Positions 6,001-12,955 of a stretch of 16,609 nucleotides of DNA are shown piece after piece. Both the position numbers and the translations under genes were made by a program. Source of the stretch: CAZZCN01 sp964652975 (GTDB lineage Bacteria; Bacillota; Clostridia; Saccharofermentanales; UBA5734); NCBI GenBank assembly GCA_964652975.1, contig CAZZCN010000061.1, positions 1-16,609 of the forward strand, given 5' to 3'. Under the pieces are notes generated by a model, which was given only the letters and a program-made list of their open reading frames with translations, was not told where the DNA came from and made no database searches. Position 1 is the stretch's first letter. Each line of letters begins with the position of its first letter.

Positions 6001-7176
6001 ATGGCAATTGTTCATGTAATCAACGGAAGACAAAAGAAACTTTTCCAAGGGCACCCCTGGGTGTACCGAAATGAAATAGAAAAAATCGAAGGCGACGTTA
6101 CCCCCGGAGACCTGGTGGATGTTGTCGACTTCCGAGGAAAACATGTCGGGCGCGGGTTCATCAATCCTGTATCATTGATTACCGTTCGTCTGCTGACCCA
6201 CAAGATAGAAGAGATCACCGATAAGATGATCGCCGACAGGGTGAAATCGGCAATTGCCTACCGCAAATATTTCAGCCGTGAAGACACAGACTGCGGCAGG
6301 ATTATTTTCGGAGAGGCGGACCTTCTGCCCGGTGTCATTGCAGACAGGTTCGGCGATGTGATTGTCATGCAGACTCTTGCTCTTGGGATGGAAAAATATG
6401 AGGAATTAATAGCGGACACACTTATCAAAGAGCTGTCACCGAAAACTCTAATTTTACGAAATGATGAACCTATTCGTGAAAAAGAAGGCATGGAGCTATA
6501 CCGCAAAATATATTACGGAAAAGAAATACATAAAACTATAGTAAAAGAAAACGGGATTTCCTTGCAGGTTGACGTTTTCAACGGACAGAAAACCGGATAT
6601 TTTCTTGACCAGAAAGCAAATCACAGGCGATTGGCACCATTTGTAAAGGACAAAAAGGTTCTGGACTGCTTCACCTATATCGGCGCATTTGCTTTTAACG
6701 CCGCAAAGGCTGGAGCGAAGGAGGTTCTGGCGGTGGATATTTCACAGGATGCAATTGAACTTGCCAAAGAAAATGCAAAGCTTAACGGATTTGACAAAAT
6801 TGTTTTTGAGACTGCTAATGCATTTGATACTTTGCGCGAACTGGGCAAGGAAAAGAGATCATTTGACGTGATTATATTGGACCCGCCTGCTTTTACCAAA
6901 AGCAAGTCCGCTCTGGCGGGAGCTATTCGTGGATACAAGGAGATCAACTTAAGCGCCATGAAACTTCTGCCTGCCGGAGGGATTCTTGCCACTCATTCCT
7001 GCTCTTACCATATGCCAGAGGAGACTTTTGTCGAAACTGTCCTGTCTGCTGCACATGACCTCCGAAGACAGGTACGCATAATTGACCTGTGCAAGCAGGA
7101 TCATGACCATCCGGTCCTTGCAGGGTATCCGGAATCGCATTACCTGAAAAGCCTGTGGATAGAGATGTTGGATTAG
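6001..7176 (+). CDS. rlmI: Class I SAM-dependent rRNA methyltransferase, RlmI/YccW-like
   Basis: A 391-residue enzyme with the RlmI layout. An N-terminal PUA RNA-binding domain (about 1-75, including FQGHPWVYRNEIEKIEGD) is followed by a middle domain and a Rossmann methyltransferase domain. In the latter, GQKTGYFLDQKANH (195-208) is a family signature, VLDCFTYIGAFAFNAAKAGA (220-239) is the SAM-binding motif I, DVIILDPPAF (289-298) is motif IV, and THSCS (331-335) carries the likely catalytic Cys. E. coli RlmI makes m5C1962 in 23S rRNA; the same site is likely here, but paralogues exist (inference). I chose ATG 6001, preceded by AGAAGG at 7 bases, over an upstream in-frame TTG (5980) that falls at the end of a hairpin. 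It appears to be a single-gene unit. Confidence 0.9.
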   Translation: MAIVHVINGRQKKLFQGHPWVYRNEIEKIEGDVTPGDLVDVVDFRGKHVGRGFINPVSLITVRLLTHKIEEITDKMIADRVKSAIAYRKYFSREDTDCGRIIFGEADLLPGVIADRFGDVIVMQTLALGMEKYEELIADTLIKELSPKTLILRNDEPIREKEGMELYRKIYYGKEIHKTIVKENGISLQVDVFNGQKTGYFLDQKANHRRLAPFVKDKKVLDCFTYIGAFAFNAAKAGAKEVLAVDISQDAIELAKENAKLNGFDKIVFETANAFDTLRELGKEKRSFDVIILDPPAFTKSKSALAGAIRGYKEINLSAMKLLPAGGILATHSCSYHMPEETFVETVLSAAHDLRRQVRIIDLCKQDHDHPVLAGYPESHYLKSLWIEMLD

Positions 7177-7315
7177 GTAGCATAAAATAGAGTGCAAATA
7201 CGTATGCAAAAAATATTCAAACTTCCGACACAAATCTTGTTAATAAACATTATATAGAGTAACTTCAAATTTTATTGTAAATTCAACCTGTGGATATCGA
7301 ACCAACTGGATTTTG

Positions 7316-7324
7316 TGATATAAT
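7316..7324 (+). promoter_or_regulatory. Extended -10 promoter of the TauE-radical SAM pair
   Basis: TGATATAAT (7316-7324) is a perfect TATAAT with the TGn extension. No good -35 box is seen at the right distance, as is common for extended -10 promoters. It would give a leader of about 125 bases before the TTG start at 7455. Confidence 0.55.
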
Positions 7325-7378
7325 TTAGGAAAACTTTTTAGCTAATTACTTACAACAAAGGCAAATTATAAGGAAAGA

Positions 7379-7405
7379 GCCCACTTGGTTATTAACTCAT
7401 GGGTT
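7379..7405 (+). promoter_or_regulatory. Leader hairpin before the TauE/SafE-type gene
   Basis: GCCCA and TGGGT bracket an inner GGTT-ATT-AAC, giving an imperfect stem of roughly ten pairs in the leader, about 35 bases before the GGTGGAGG ribosome-binding site. A GGCAAA and a GGAAAG precede it. It does not match a riboswitch class I know. Confidence 0.4.
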
Positions 7406-7454
7406 TGATATACACTAATCAATAAAATTAAAAATTCAGGTGGAGGAACCCCGA

Positions 7455-8219
7455 TTGGAACTTTTATACTTTATAATAACGCTCTTGGCAACAACCGCTG
7501 GTGCAATTTCAGGCTTTGGTGGTGGAATCATAATAAAGCCAGCGCTTGATGCAATGGGGACTTATGATGTTTTAACGATAGGAGTGATTTCATCAATAAC
7601 AGTTTTATCAATGGCAACCGTATCAACCGCCAAATATATCAAAAGCGGAATGAAGATGGATGTAAACATTATCATCCTGTCCATCGGGGCGGTTATCGGC
7701 GGTGTTATAGGGAAATTTACTTTCGAGCTTTTTGCCGGTGCAGTTTCGGACGGTATTGCCAAGGTGGTTCAAGCAAGCATATTGGCTTTGCTCTTGATTT
7801 TTGTTTTTTTCAGAAAATACTATCCTCATTTCAAGGTGGAGAATAAAATCTTGATTGCTTCTGCAGGGCTTTTTATGGGAGCGATATCCTCTTTTCTTGG
7901 TATAGGCGGGGGACCGATAAACATAGTGATAATATGCATGATTTTTTCCTCTTGCGTAAAAGACGCAGCAGTCTACTCCATATTCGTGATTTTCTTTTCA
8001 CAACTGGCTTCAGTTATAAGTACGGCTATTTCTCCCGGGCTTTATACGTACGACTTGAAAGTGTTGCTGTTCATGATCCCTGCTGCTGTTATCGGTGGCT
8101 TTGCGGGCGCCCACTTAAACCGCAAATTTTCCAAGCATTTTTCGGAAATTGTATTTAACACATTGATGGTTAGCATATTGGCTTTGAATGTATATAATAT
8201 AGTGGTTTATCTTTTGTGA
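7455..8219 (+). CDS. TauE/SafE-family permease (sulfite/organosulfur exporter-like)
   Basis: A membrane protein of about 254 residues with two related halves, each carrying the Gly-rich motif of the family: AISGFGGGIIIKP near the N-terminus and AISSFLGIGGGPINI in the middle. Multiple hydrophobic segments fill the rest. TauE/SafE proteins move sulfite, sulfoacetate and similar anions across the inner membrane, mostly outward; the substrate here is unknown. I take TTG 7455 as the start because GGTGGAGG (7439-7446) then sits 8 bases upstream. The GTG at 7440 is part of that ribosome-binding site. The downstream radical SAM gene begins 10 bases after the stop and its ribosome-binding site overlaps the stop, so the two are translated from one mRNA. 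The pairing with a sulfatase maturase suggests a sulfate-ester-related job (inference). Confidence 0.87.
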   Translation: MELLYFIITLLATTAGAISGFGGGIIIKPALDAMGTYDVLTIGVISSITVLSMATVSTAKYIKSGMKMDVNIIILSIGAVIGGVIGKFTFELFAGAVSDGIAKVVQASILALLLIFVFFRKYYPHFKVENKILIASAGLFMGAISSFLGIGGGPINIVIICMIFSSCVKDAAVYSIFVIFFSQLASVISTAISPGLYTYDLKVLLFMIPAAVIGGFAGAHLNRKFSKHFSEIVFNTLMVSILALNVYNIVVYLL

Positions 8220-8229
8220 GGGAAAATAG

Positions 8230-9354
8230 ATGGAAAATCTGACGATTTTAATCAAACCAGCTTCCAGCCTTTGCAACATGAGATGCAAGTACTGTTTTTA
8301 CAGCAGTATCGCCGATATCCGTGAAAATGCATCCTACGGAATCATGAGTGAGGAGACGGCGGACAATATTATTAAAAAGGCGTTGCGAAGCGCAAGCAAC
8401 GTAAGCTTTGCTTTTCAAGGTGGCGAACCGACGATTGCAGGACTGGACTTTTTCAAGACCTTTATACATAAGGTGAATGAATATAATAAAAGCAAGCGAC
8501 CTGTAAATTACTCCATGCAGACAAACGGACTTTGCATTGACGAGGAATTTGCTGCGTTCCTCAAGGCGAATAATTTTCTGGTCGGCCTGTCCATTGACGG
8601 CTACAAGGAGATACACGATTTTCTGCGGGTGGATTCAAAGGGAGAGGGGACATTCAATAGGATTATGAAGACTGTCAGGCTTTTTGAGAAGCATAAAGTG
8701 GATTTTAATGTTTTAACCGTTATTAACGCATATACAGCGAAGCATATCGAGAAGATTTACACATTTTTCAAGAAAAACAACTTTCGCTACCTCCAGTTTA
8801 TCCCATGCCTTGATCCGCTTGACAGACAGCCGCTTGAATTCGACTACTCTTTGACACCGGCGCTTTACGGGAAGTTCCTGAAAACTCTTTTCAAGCTTTA
8901 CTATGATGATTTTATGAATGATAATTATGTCAGCATCAGATTTTTTGACAACCTTGTCAGGGTGGCGGCAGGACAGCCCTCCGAGCAATGCGGGATGCTG
9001 GGATTTTGCAGTGGGCAGTTCGTTATAGAAGGGGACGGAACAGTTTTCCCGTGTGATTTTTACTGCGTTGACAACTGGCAAACCGGCAATATCAACGAAA
9101 TGGGGTTTGACGAAATTTACAAGTCGGACAAAATGCAGGAATTTATACGAACATCCATTTATGACAGCACGAAATGTAAAGCCTGCGATGTCTATAATCT
9201 ATGCAGGGGCGGCTGCCGGAGGGACAGGGATCTTGCTACCAATGGGATTGCAGGTGAGAACAACATTTACTGTAAAGCATTGTATGATTTTTATAAATTT
9301 TCAGCTCCCTATATAAAGCAGATCCAGACCAGGCTCAATCTTATTCAACAATGA
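8230..9354 (+). CDS. Anaerobic sulfatase-maturating enzyme (radical SAM/SPASM)
   Basis: A 374-residue radical SAM enzyme closely matching anSME, which turns a Cys (or Ser) of sulfatases into formylglycine in the cytoplasm without oxygen. Cys15, Cys19 and Cys22 in SLCNMRCKYCFY bind the SAM cluster; FQGGEPT (62-68) is the SAM-binding GGEP motif. The SPASM domain has Cys254, Cys260, Cys275, then CKAC-x5-C-x3-C (316, 319, 325, 329) and Cys348, enough for two auxiliary clusters. Asp276 in VFPCDFYC aligns with the proposed catalytic Asp277 of the Clostridium perfringens enzyme (recalled numbering), so the active site looks intact. GAGGGA lies 6 bases before the ATG and overlaps the stop of the permease gene. 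No sulfatase gene is in the window. A different SPASM peptide-modifying role is possible but less likely. Confidence 0.9.
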   Translation: MENLTILIKPASSLCNMRCKYCFYSSIADIRENASYGIMSEETADNIIKKALRSASNVSFAFQGGEPTIAGLDFFKTFIHKVNEYNKSKRPVNYSMQTNGLCIDEEFAAFLKANNFLVGLSIDGYKEIHDFLRVDSKGEGTFNRIMKTVRLFEKHKVDFNVLTVINAYTAKHIEKIYTFFKKNNFRYLQFIPCLDPLDRQPLEFDYSLTPALYGKFLKTLFKLYYDDFMNDNYVSIRFFDNLVRVAAGQPSEQCGMLGFCSGQFVIEGDGTVFPCDFYCVDNWQTGNINEMGFDEIYKSDKMQEFIRTSIYDSTKCKACDVYNLCRGGCRRDRDLATNGIAGENNIYCKALYDFYKFSAPYIKQIQTRLNLIQQ

Positions 9355-9445
9355 CATAAAGCAGTAAGAGAAAGCATGCTACTGTACTTAAGCTTATTGT
9401 ATAAAGTCACCAGATGACATCATTGAATTCAAATGCTGGGGAAAA

Positions 9446-9545
9446 GAATTAAATATAATTGATACTAAAGAGAATAATAACAAAAGTGTTAAAATATATT
9501 AACACTAAATGAACGGAGCGGCATGGTATTAAAAATAATTAATAC
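9446..9545. promoter_or_regulatory. Three palindromic operator-like sites spaced 40 bp apart
   Basis: Three 20-bp sites with 7-base arms and a 6-base centre start at 9446, 9486 and 9526, exactly 40 bases apart. Site 2 is GTGTTAA-N6-TTAACAC (perfect). Site 3 is GTATTAA-N6-TTAATAC (perfect). Site 1 is GAATTAA-N6-TTGATAC (degenerate). Each is followed by TAA. Site 3 ends three bases before the -35 box of the next gene. The even phasing suggests cooperative binding of a dimeric regulator on one face of the helix (inference). Confidence 0.65.
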
Positions 9546-9548
9546 TAA

Positions 9549-9577
9549 TTGACTTTTTTCTGGTTTACTGTTATTCT
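9549..9577 (+). promoter_or_regulatory. Promoter of the AAA_14/DUF4143 ATPase gene
   Basis: TTGACT (9549-9554), a 17-base spacer and TATTCT (9572-9577) lie about 35 bases before the ATG at 9612. A half-site TTAATAC at 9577-9583 overlaps the end of the -10 box, and the palindrome array lies directly upstream. Confidence 0.6.
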
Positions 9578-9611
9578 TAATACAATAATTAAGGATTGGA
9601 GATTACATACA

Positions 9612-10814
9612 ATGATAAAAAGAGAAAAGTACCTGAAACGGATTAGACCTTTTTATCACTCGGAAATGGTAAAAGTGATAACCGGCATCAGACGGTGCGG
9701 AAAGTCAATAATAATCAAGCAGATCATCAAAGAATTGGAAGATGGCGGAATCCCGGAAAGCAGGATTGTGTATATCAATTTTGAAGATTATAAGTATATT
9801 GACTTATTTGATACAAATTCGCTTTATGAATACGTTTTGAAGAGAATAAGCGAGAGCGAAAAATATTATTTGCTATTTGATGAAATACAAAATGTCAATA
9901 AGTTTGAATTAGCAGTTAATTCATTTAGATCCACACACGATGTAAGCATTTTTATAACAGGATCTAATTCAAGGCTTTTATCGGGAGAGCTTGCAACACA
10001 CCTCAGTGGCAGGACAATTTCATTTCGAATAATGCCATTTACGTTCGGCGAATATTGTCAATATCAATCTGAAATTAGAATAGTTAAATCCAAGGAAGAA
10101 TATATGGATGAATACATGAAGTGGGGAGGCTTTCCCTTGGTATGCAAGGAAACCGAAGAGGACAGCAAGGAAATTATTCTTTCTAATATTTACGACTCAG
10201 TTGTTTTAAAGGATGTCATTATGAGAAACAGAGTTGCCTCCCCGGTTGCATTAGAAAAAGTATTGGATTATGTGGTCGCGAATTCTTCGATAACGATTTC
10301 AGGAAATACAATTGCAACTTCACTTTCTGATGAAAACCATTCGGTTTCAGCGCCGATGGTGTATGATTATCTGAAGTTTATCGAAGATGCCTGCATTTGC
10401 GACAAGGTGTCAAGGTATGATATCAGGGGCAAAAAAATTCTGTCTTTTGAAGAGAAAATTTATGTTTGTGATTTGGGGTTTTTCCATTTAAAAAAGAACA
10501 GGGTTAAAGATGAGTATAATTACATTATGGAGACAATCTGCTATAACGAATTGATTGCAAGAGGTTATAATGTTTATATAGGAAAGACTTATAAAGGAGA
10601 AGTGGATTTTATAGCAGAGAAAGGCAAGGAAAAATTCTATGTTCAAGTGGCTTATCTACTAAGCGATGAACGGGTTATAGAACGAGAGTTTGGGGCGTAT
10701 AACGGTATAAGTGATAATTATCCTAAATATGTGATATCTATGGACAGAACGACTATAATAAGAGATGGAATTATCCATATGAATTTAATTGATTTTTTAT
10801 TAGACAACGGTTAA
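9612..10814 (+). CDS. AAA_14/DUF4143 family ATP-binding protein
   Basis: A 400-residue protein of the widespread AAA_14 plus DUF4143 family. The N-terminal P-loop domain has Walker A GIRRCGKS (25-32), Walker B YYLLFDEIQ (85-93), and ITGSNSRLLSGELATHLSGR (115-134), the typical sensor-region signature. MPFTFGEY (141-148) and WGGFP (171-175) are also family hallmarks. The C-terminal DUF4143 part ends in a restriction-nuclease-like pattern (GEVDF about 329-333, then FYVQVAY about 342-348), where the usual ExK is replaced by QVA, so nuclease activity is doubtful. Function in this family is largely unknown; roles in DNA handling or defence have been proposed but are unproven. I chose ATG 9612 (GGAG 10 bases upstream) over a TTG at 9549 inside the promoter. 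It stands alone, with phased palindromes upstream. Confidence 0.88.
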   Translation: MIKREKYLKRIRPFYHSEMVKVITGIRRCGKSIIIKQIIKELEDGGIPESRIVYINFEDYKYIDLFDTNSLYEYVLKRISESEKYYLLFDEIQNVNKFELAVNSFRSTHDVSIFITGSNSRLLSGELATHLSGRTISFRIMPFTFGEYCQYQSEIRIVKSKEEYMDEYMKWGGFPLVCKETEEDSKEIILSNIYDSVVLKDVIMRNRVASPVALEKVLDYVVANSSITISGNTIATSLSDENHSVSAPMVYDYLKFIEDACICDKVSRYDIRGKKILSFEEKIYVCDLGFFHLKKNRVKDEYNYIMETICYNELIARGYNVYIGKTYKGEVDFIAEKGKEKFYVQVAYLLSDERVIEREFGAYNGISDNYPKYVISMDRTTIIRDGIIHMNLIDFLLDNG

Positions 10815-10861
10815 ATTAATATACTCAGACTTCGATTTAGTTGAAAGGCGGTATTTAGAAA

Positions 10862-11122
10862 ATGAGACTTGAAGGCAAAATTTTCCGAGCGAACCTCGCC
10901 ATCGCTGAGAAAACAGTGGAAAAGGCGGAAGAAAGCGAGTCGTTCGTAAAGGATCTCGAAGCTTGCTTTGTTTTGCTGTGCCGCGAACTGGACATACCAA
11001 TACCGCTCTGGCTTAACAAGAACACCATAGAGTTTGCGAGATTCCACCAGACAATATTTTTCGAAGAACAGTTTACAGAGAAAATTCTGTTCAACAGGTT
11101 CCAGATAAGGTTGCTGAAATAA
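10862..11122 (+). CDS. Hypothetical 86-residue protein upstream of mazG
   Basis: The frame reads MRLEGKIFRANLAIAEKTVE and continues through a charged helix, an LCRELDIPIPLWLNKNTIEF segment and a basic FNRFQIRLLK end. AAAGGCGG sits about 10 bases before the ATG, and codon use looks like the neighbouring genes, so I think it is real. There is no signal peptide or membrane segment; it should be cytoplasmic. I do not recognise a named family. It lies 79 bases before mazG on the same strand and may be co-transcribed with it. A role linked to mazG or ribosome rescue would be a guess from position only. Confidence 0.7.
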   Translation: MRLEGKIFRANLAIAEKTVEKAEESESFVKDLEACFVLLCRELDIPIPLWLNKNTIEFARFHQTIFFEEQFTEKILFNRFQIRLLK

Positions 11123-11139
11123 CAGAACGAACAGTCAAG

Positions 11140-11199
11140 ATGAAGGACGGTAATAAGCTGAAGTAACAAACCAACAATCAAGGTGAAGGACGGTAACAA
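11140..11199 (+). repeat. Duplicated translation-start segment before mazG
   Basis: ATGAAGGACGGTAATAAG (11140-11157) is repeated as GTGAAGGACGGTAACAAA (11183-11200). Each spells MKDGNK. The first copy is a nine-codon open frame ending in TAA at 11166; the second runs in frame into the mazG ATG at 11201. The first copy could be a leader peptide or a dead duplicate. Confidence 0.6.
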
Positions 11200-11200
11200 A

Positions 11201-12121
11201 ATGTTCAAAAAAGAAAAATACGAAATAGATGATTTGCTCGAGTTGATGGCGTTTCTCAGAAGTGAAAACGGATGCCCATGGGACCGGGAGCAAACGCATG
11301 ATTCGATAAAGCACAATGTAATCGAGGAGGCGTATGAAGTTGTAGATGCGATTTCGAGCAACGATCCCGGCATGCTTTCTGACGAACTTGGTGACCTGCT
11401 TCTACAGGTGGTTTTTCATAGCCAGATGGCAAAGGAAGCGAATGAATTCGACTTTGACGATGTTGTAAGAAGCATCTGCGAAAAGCTGATTTCAAGGCAT
11501 ACACATCTATTTGGTGAAAATAAAGATTCGGTCAATTCTTCTGAGGAGGTCACGTCTCTGGTAACTCCCGAGGATTATGTATCACCGAAATCTCCCGAAG
11601 AGGACGTAACGCGGATATCTACCGAGGATGCGATTTCGAGACTGTCTGCCGAGGATGTTGTTTCCCTTTGGGAGAAGAACAAGAAAAAAGAGAAGAACCA
11701 AGGAAGCCAAGCCCAGTCAATGAAGGAGATAGCACGTGCACTTCCTGCACTTATGAGGGCATACAAGATACAGAAAAAAGCCGCACAGTCTGGATTTGAC
11801 TGGAACAATATCGATGACGTCACCTTGAAAATCCACGAAGAACTTGATGAAATCAAAGGCGCGATGCAGACTGCCGATCCGCTAGAGAGAAGCGGAAAAG
11901 TTGAAATGGAGCTTGGAGACCTGCTGTTTTCTGTAGTGAATTACGCCAGATTTCTTGGCGTGGACCCGGAGGTCGCTCTCGACAAGTCGAGTAATAAATT
12001 CATCAGGAGATTTGAGCGGGTCGAGCAGGAATTTACCGGTAGAAATATAGATATGAAAAGCACACCGCTATCAGAGCTTGACGCGGTATGGGATCGGATC
12101 AAGATGGAGGATCACAACTGA
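11201..12121 (+). CDS. mazG: Nucleoside triphosphate pyrophosphohydrolase MazG, with repeat insertion
   Basis: A 306-residue two-domain MazG, longer than the usual 255-265. It hydrolyses (d)NTPs to NMP and pyrophosphate, clearing aberrant nucleotides. The first domain has CPWDREQTHDSIKHNVIEEAYE (25-46) and SDELGDLLLQVVFH (60-73); these carry the metal-binding EExxE and ExxD pattern. The second has HEELDEIKGA (212-221) and EMELGDLLFSVVNYARF (235-251). The extra length lies between the domains, residues 113-157, where a 9-residue unit ending in the usual EDVVSLWEKNKKKEK is repeated five times (see the repeat entry). I chose ATG 11201, with AAGGA about 10 bases upstream; GTG 11183 is an alternative. 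Its TGA overlaps the ATG of the rqcP-like gene (TGATG), so translation is coupled. In B. subtilis the same order is found (yabN-yabO). Confidence 0.93.
   Translation: MFKKEKYEIDDLLELMAFLRSENGCPWDREQTHDSIKHNVIEEAYEVVDAISSNDPGMLSDELGDLLLQVVFHSQMAKEANEFDFDDVVRSICEKLISRHTHLFGENKDSVNSSEEVTSLVTPEDYVSPKSPEEDVTRISTEDAISRLSAEDVVSLWEKNKKKEKNQGSQAQSMKEIARALPALMRAYKIQKKAAQSGFDWNNIDDVTLKIHEELDEIKGAMQTADPLERSGKVEMELGDLLFSVVNYARFLGVDPEVALDKSSNKFIRRFERVEQEFTGRNIDMKSTPLSELDAVWDRIKMEDHN
11537..11671 (+). repeat. Five 27-bp in-frame tandem repeats inside mazG
   Basis: Exactly five 27-base units encode a 9-residue motif with consensus [ST]-x-E-[ED]-x-[VI]-[ST]-x-x, for example STEDAISRL and SAEDVVSLW. The last unit matches the single copy normally found at this place in MazG (TAEEVLxxW-like). 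The units differ at many bases but keep reading frame and the acidic pair, so the expansion looks old and maintained. Confidence 0.85.
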
Positions 12122-12384
12122 TGAGACTGGATAAATTTCTTAAGGTTTCCCGCGTTATCAAACGAAGAACCGTTGCCAACGAAGTCAGTGCAAACGGACG
12201 TGTCATGGTAAACGGCAAAGTCGCAAAACCCGCCGCTGCTATAAAAGAAGGAGACATCATCGAGATTAAGTTTGGTGCCGGAATCTCCAGAATCAAAGTA
12301 CTGTCTGTCTCCGAAAAGGTCAAAAAGCAAGAGAGCTCATTGATGTACGAAATTATCAGGGACAATGCTAATATTACAATTTGA
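12121..12384 (+). CDS. rqcP: S4-domain RNA-binding protein, RqcP/YabO family
   Basis: An 87-residue protein made almost entirely of an S4 RNA-binding domain: MRLDKFLKVSRVIKRRTVAN, then ANGRVMVNGKVAKPAAAIKEGD, the classic S4 loop, and IIEIKFG. B. subtilis RqcP (YabO) belongs to this family; it binds stalled 50S subunits with RqcH and drives alanine tailing of stalled chains (ribosome quality control). The gene starts inside the mazG stop (TGATG), so it is translationally coupled to mazG. The MKKYL-like basic C-terminus of longer homologues is absent; it ends MYEIIRDNANITI. A heat-shock Hsp15-like role is the alternative, but size and position favour RqcP. No ribosome-binding site other than the GGAGG within mazG codons (GATGGAGGATCAC) is needed. 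Confidence 0.9.
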   Translation: MRLDKFLKVSRVIKRRTVANEVSANGRVMVNGKVAKPAAAIKEGDIIEIKFGAGISRIKVLSVSEKVKKQESSLMYEIIRDNANITI

Positions 12385-12491
12385 TGTCAAAGAAGTTACG
12401 TGAGTGTTTCTATTGCGCGGAAAGCATTGCAATGCTGCAAATTGGTATTAAAATGAAAATAATAATTATTTTGTAGTGCAGATGAGGGAAA

Positions 12492-12803
12492 ATGAAAAGC
12501 AAAATTGAGAAGAGAAGAAAAAGAAGAAAAGTCTCTAAGAAGATTCTGCCTAAGATTTTAATAAGTCTTATGGTTGTGCTTTCTCTTGGAGTCGTCCTTG
12601 CCTTGTATTTTGCACAGGAGCCTCAGATCGAGAGATTGAAAACCCGTCAAAACGAACTTCGAGTTCAAGCCGATGCTGCACTTGAGAAGAAGCAAGAAAA
12701 CGAAGCTCTACTCGAAAAGTCAGACAGCCTTGAATATATAGAGAAAATTGCCAGGGAGCAGCTTGGAATGGTAAAGCCGGGCGAAACGGTTTTTCCTGAT
12801 TAG
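12492..12803 (+). CDS. divIC: Septum formation initiator, DivIC/FtsB family
   Basis: A 103-residue single-pass membrane protein with the DivIC/FtsB plan. A very basic cytoplasmic head (KRRKRRKVSKK) is followed by one transmembrane helix (about 20-43, ILISLMVVLSLGVVLALYF), a coiled coil outside (about 48-80, EPQIERLKTRQNELRVQADA onward), and the closing family motif YIEKIAREQLGMVKPGE (80-97). It helps assemble the divisome with FtsL and DivIB/FtsQ at the division site. GAGGGA lies close (2-4 bases) before the ATG at 12492. It follows rqcP by 107 bases on the same strand and ends the group before a terminator. In B. subtilis the sporulation genes yabP and yabQ lie between rqcP and divIC; they are missing here. 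Confidence 0.92.
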   Translation: MKSKIEKRRKRRKVSKKILPKILISLMVVLSLGVVLALYFAQEPQIERLKTRQNELRVQADAALEKKQENEALLEKSDSLEYIEKIAREQLGMVKPGETVFPD

Positions 12804-12866
12804 GTCATACCAGATGACTTTTCCGAATTTGTAGACTGATATTTTTATATTATGACATAACCTACG

Positions 12867-12903
12867 CCCTTTGAAAAAGTAAAATTTTCGAAGGGTTTGT
12901 TAT
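12867..12903 (+). terminator. Terminator after divIC
   Basis: CCCTTTGAAAA (12867-12877) pairs with TTTTCGAAGGG (12885-12895), 11 pairs with one T-G wobble and a 7-base loop, followed by TTTGTTAT. It ends the mazG-rqcP-divIC group and separates it from the convergent recR. Confidence 0.85.
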
Positions 12904-12955
12904 AGCAAACTAATTCGATAACAATTACAGATAGCAATTAAGTACAGTTTGCTGA

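Noticed and set aside
7345..7410. Possible c-di-GMP-type riboswitch in the TauE leader (GGCAAA, GGA and AGCC pieces)
   Set aside because: Only scattered fragments of the consensus are present and the second conserved stem is missing, so I list only a hairpin there.
10855..11373. Minus-strand 172-residue frame
   Set aside because: It is Ser/Leu/Phe-rich shadow sequence opposite the small hypothetical gene and the start of mazG, with no ribosome-binding site.
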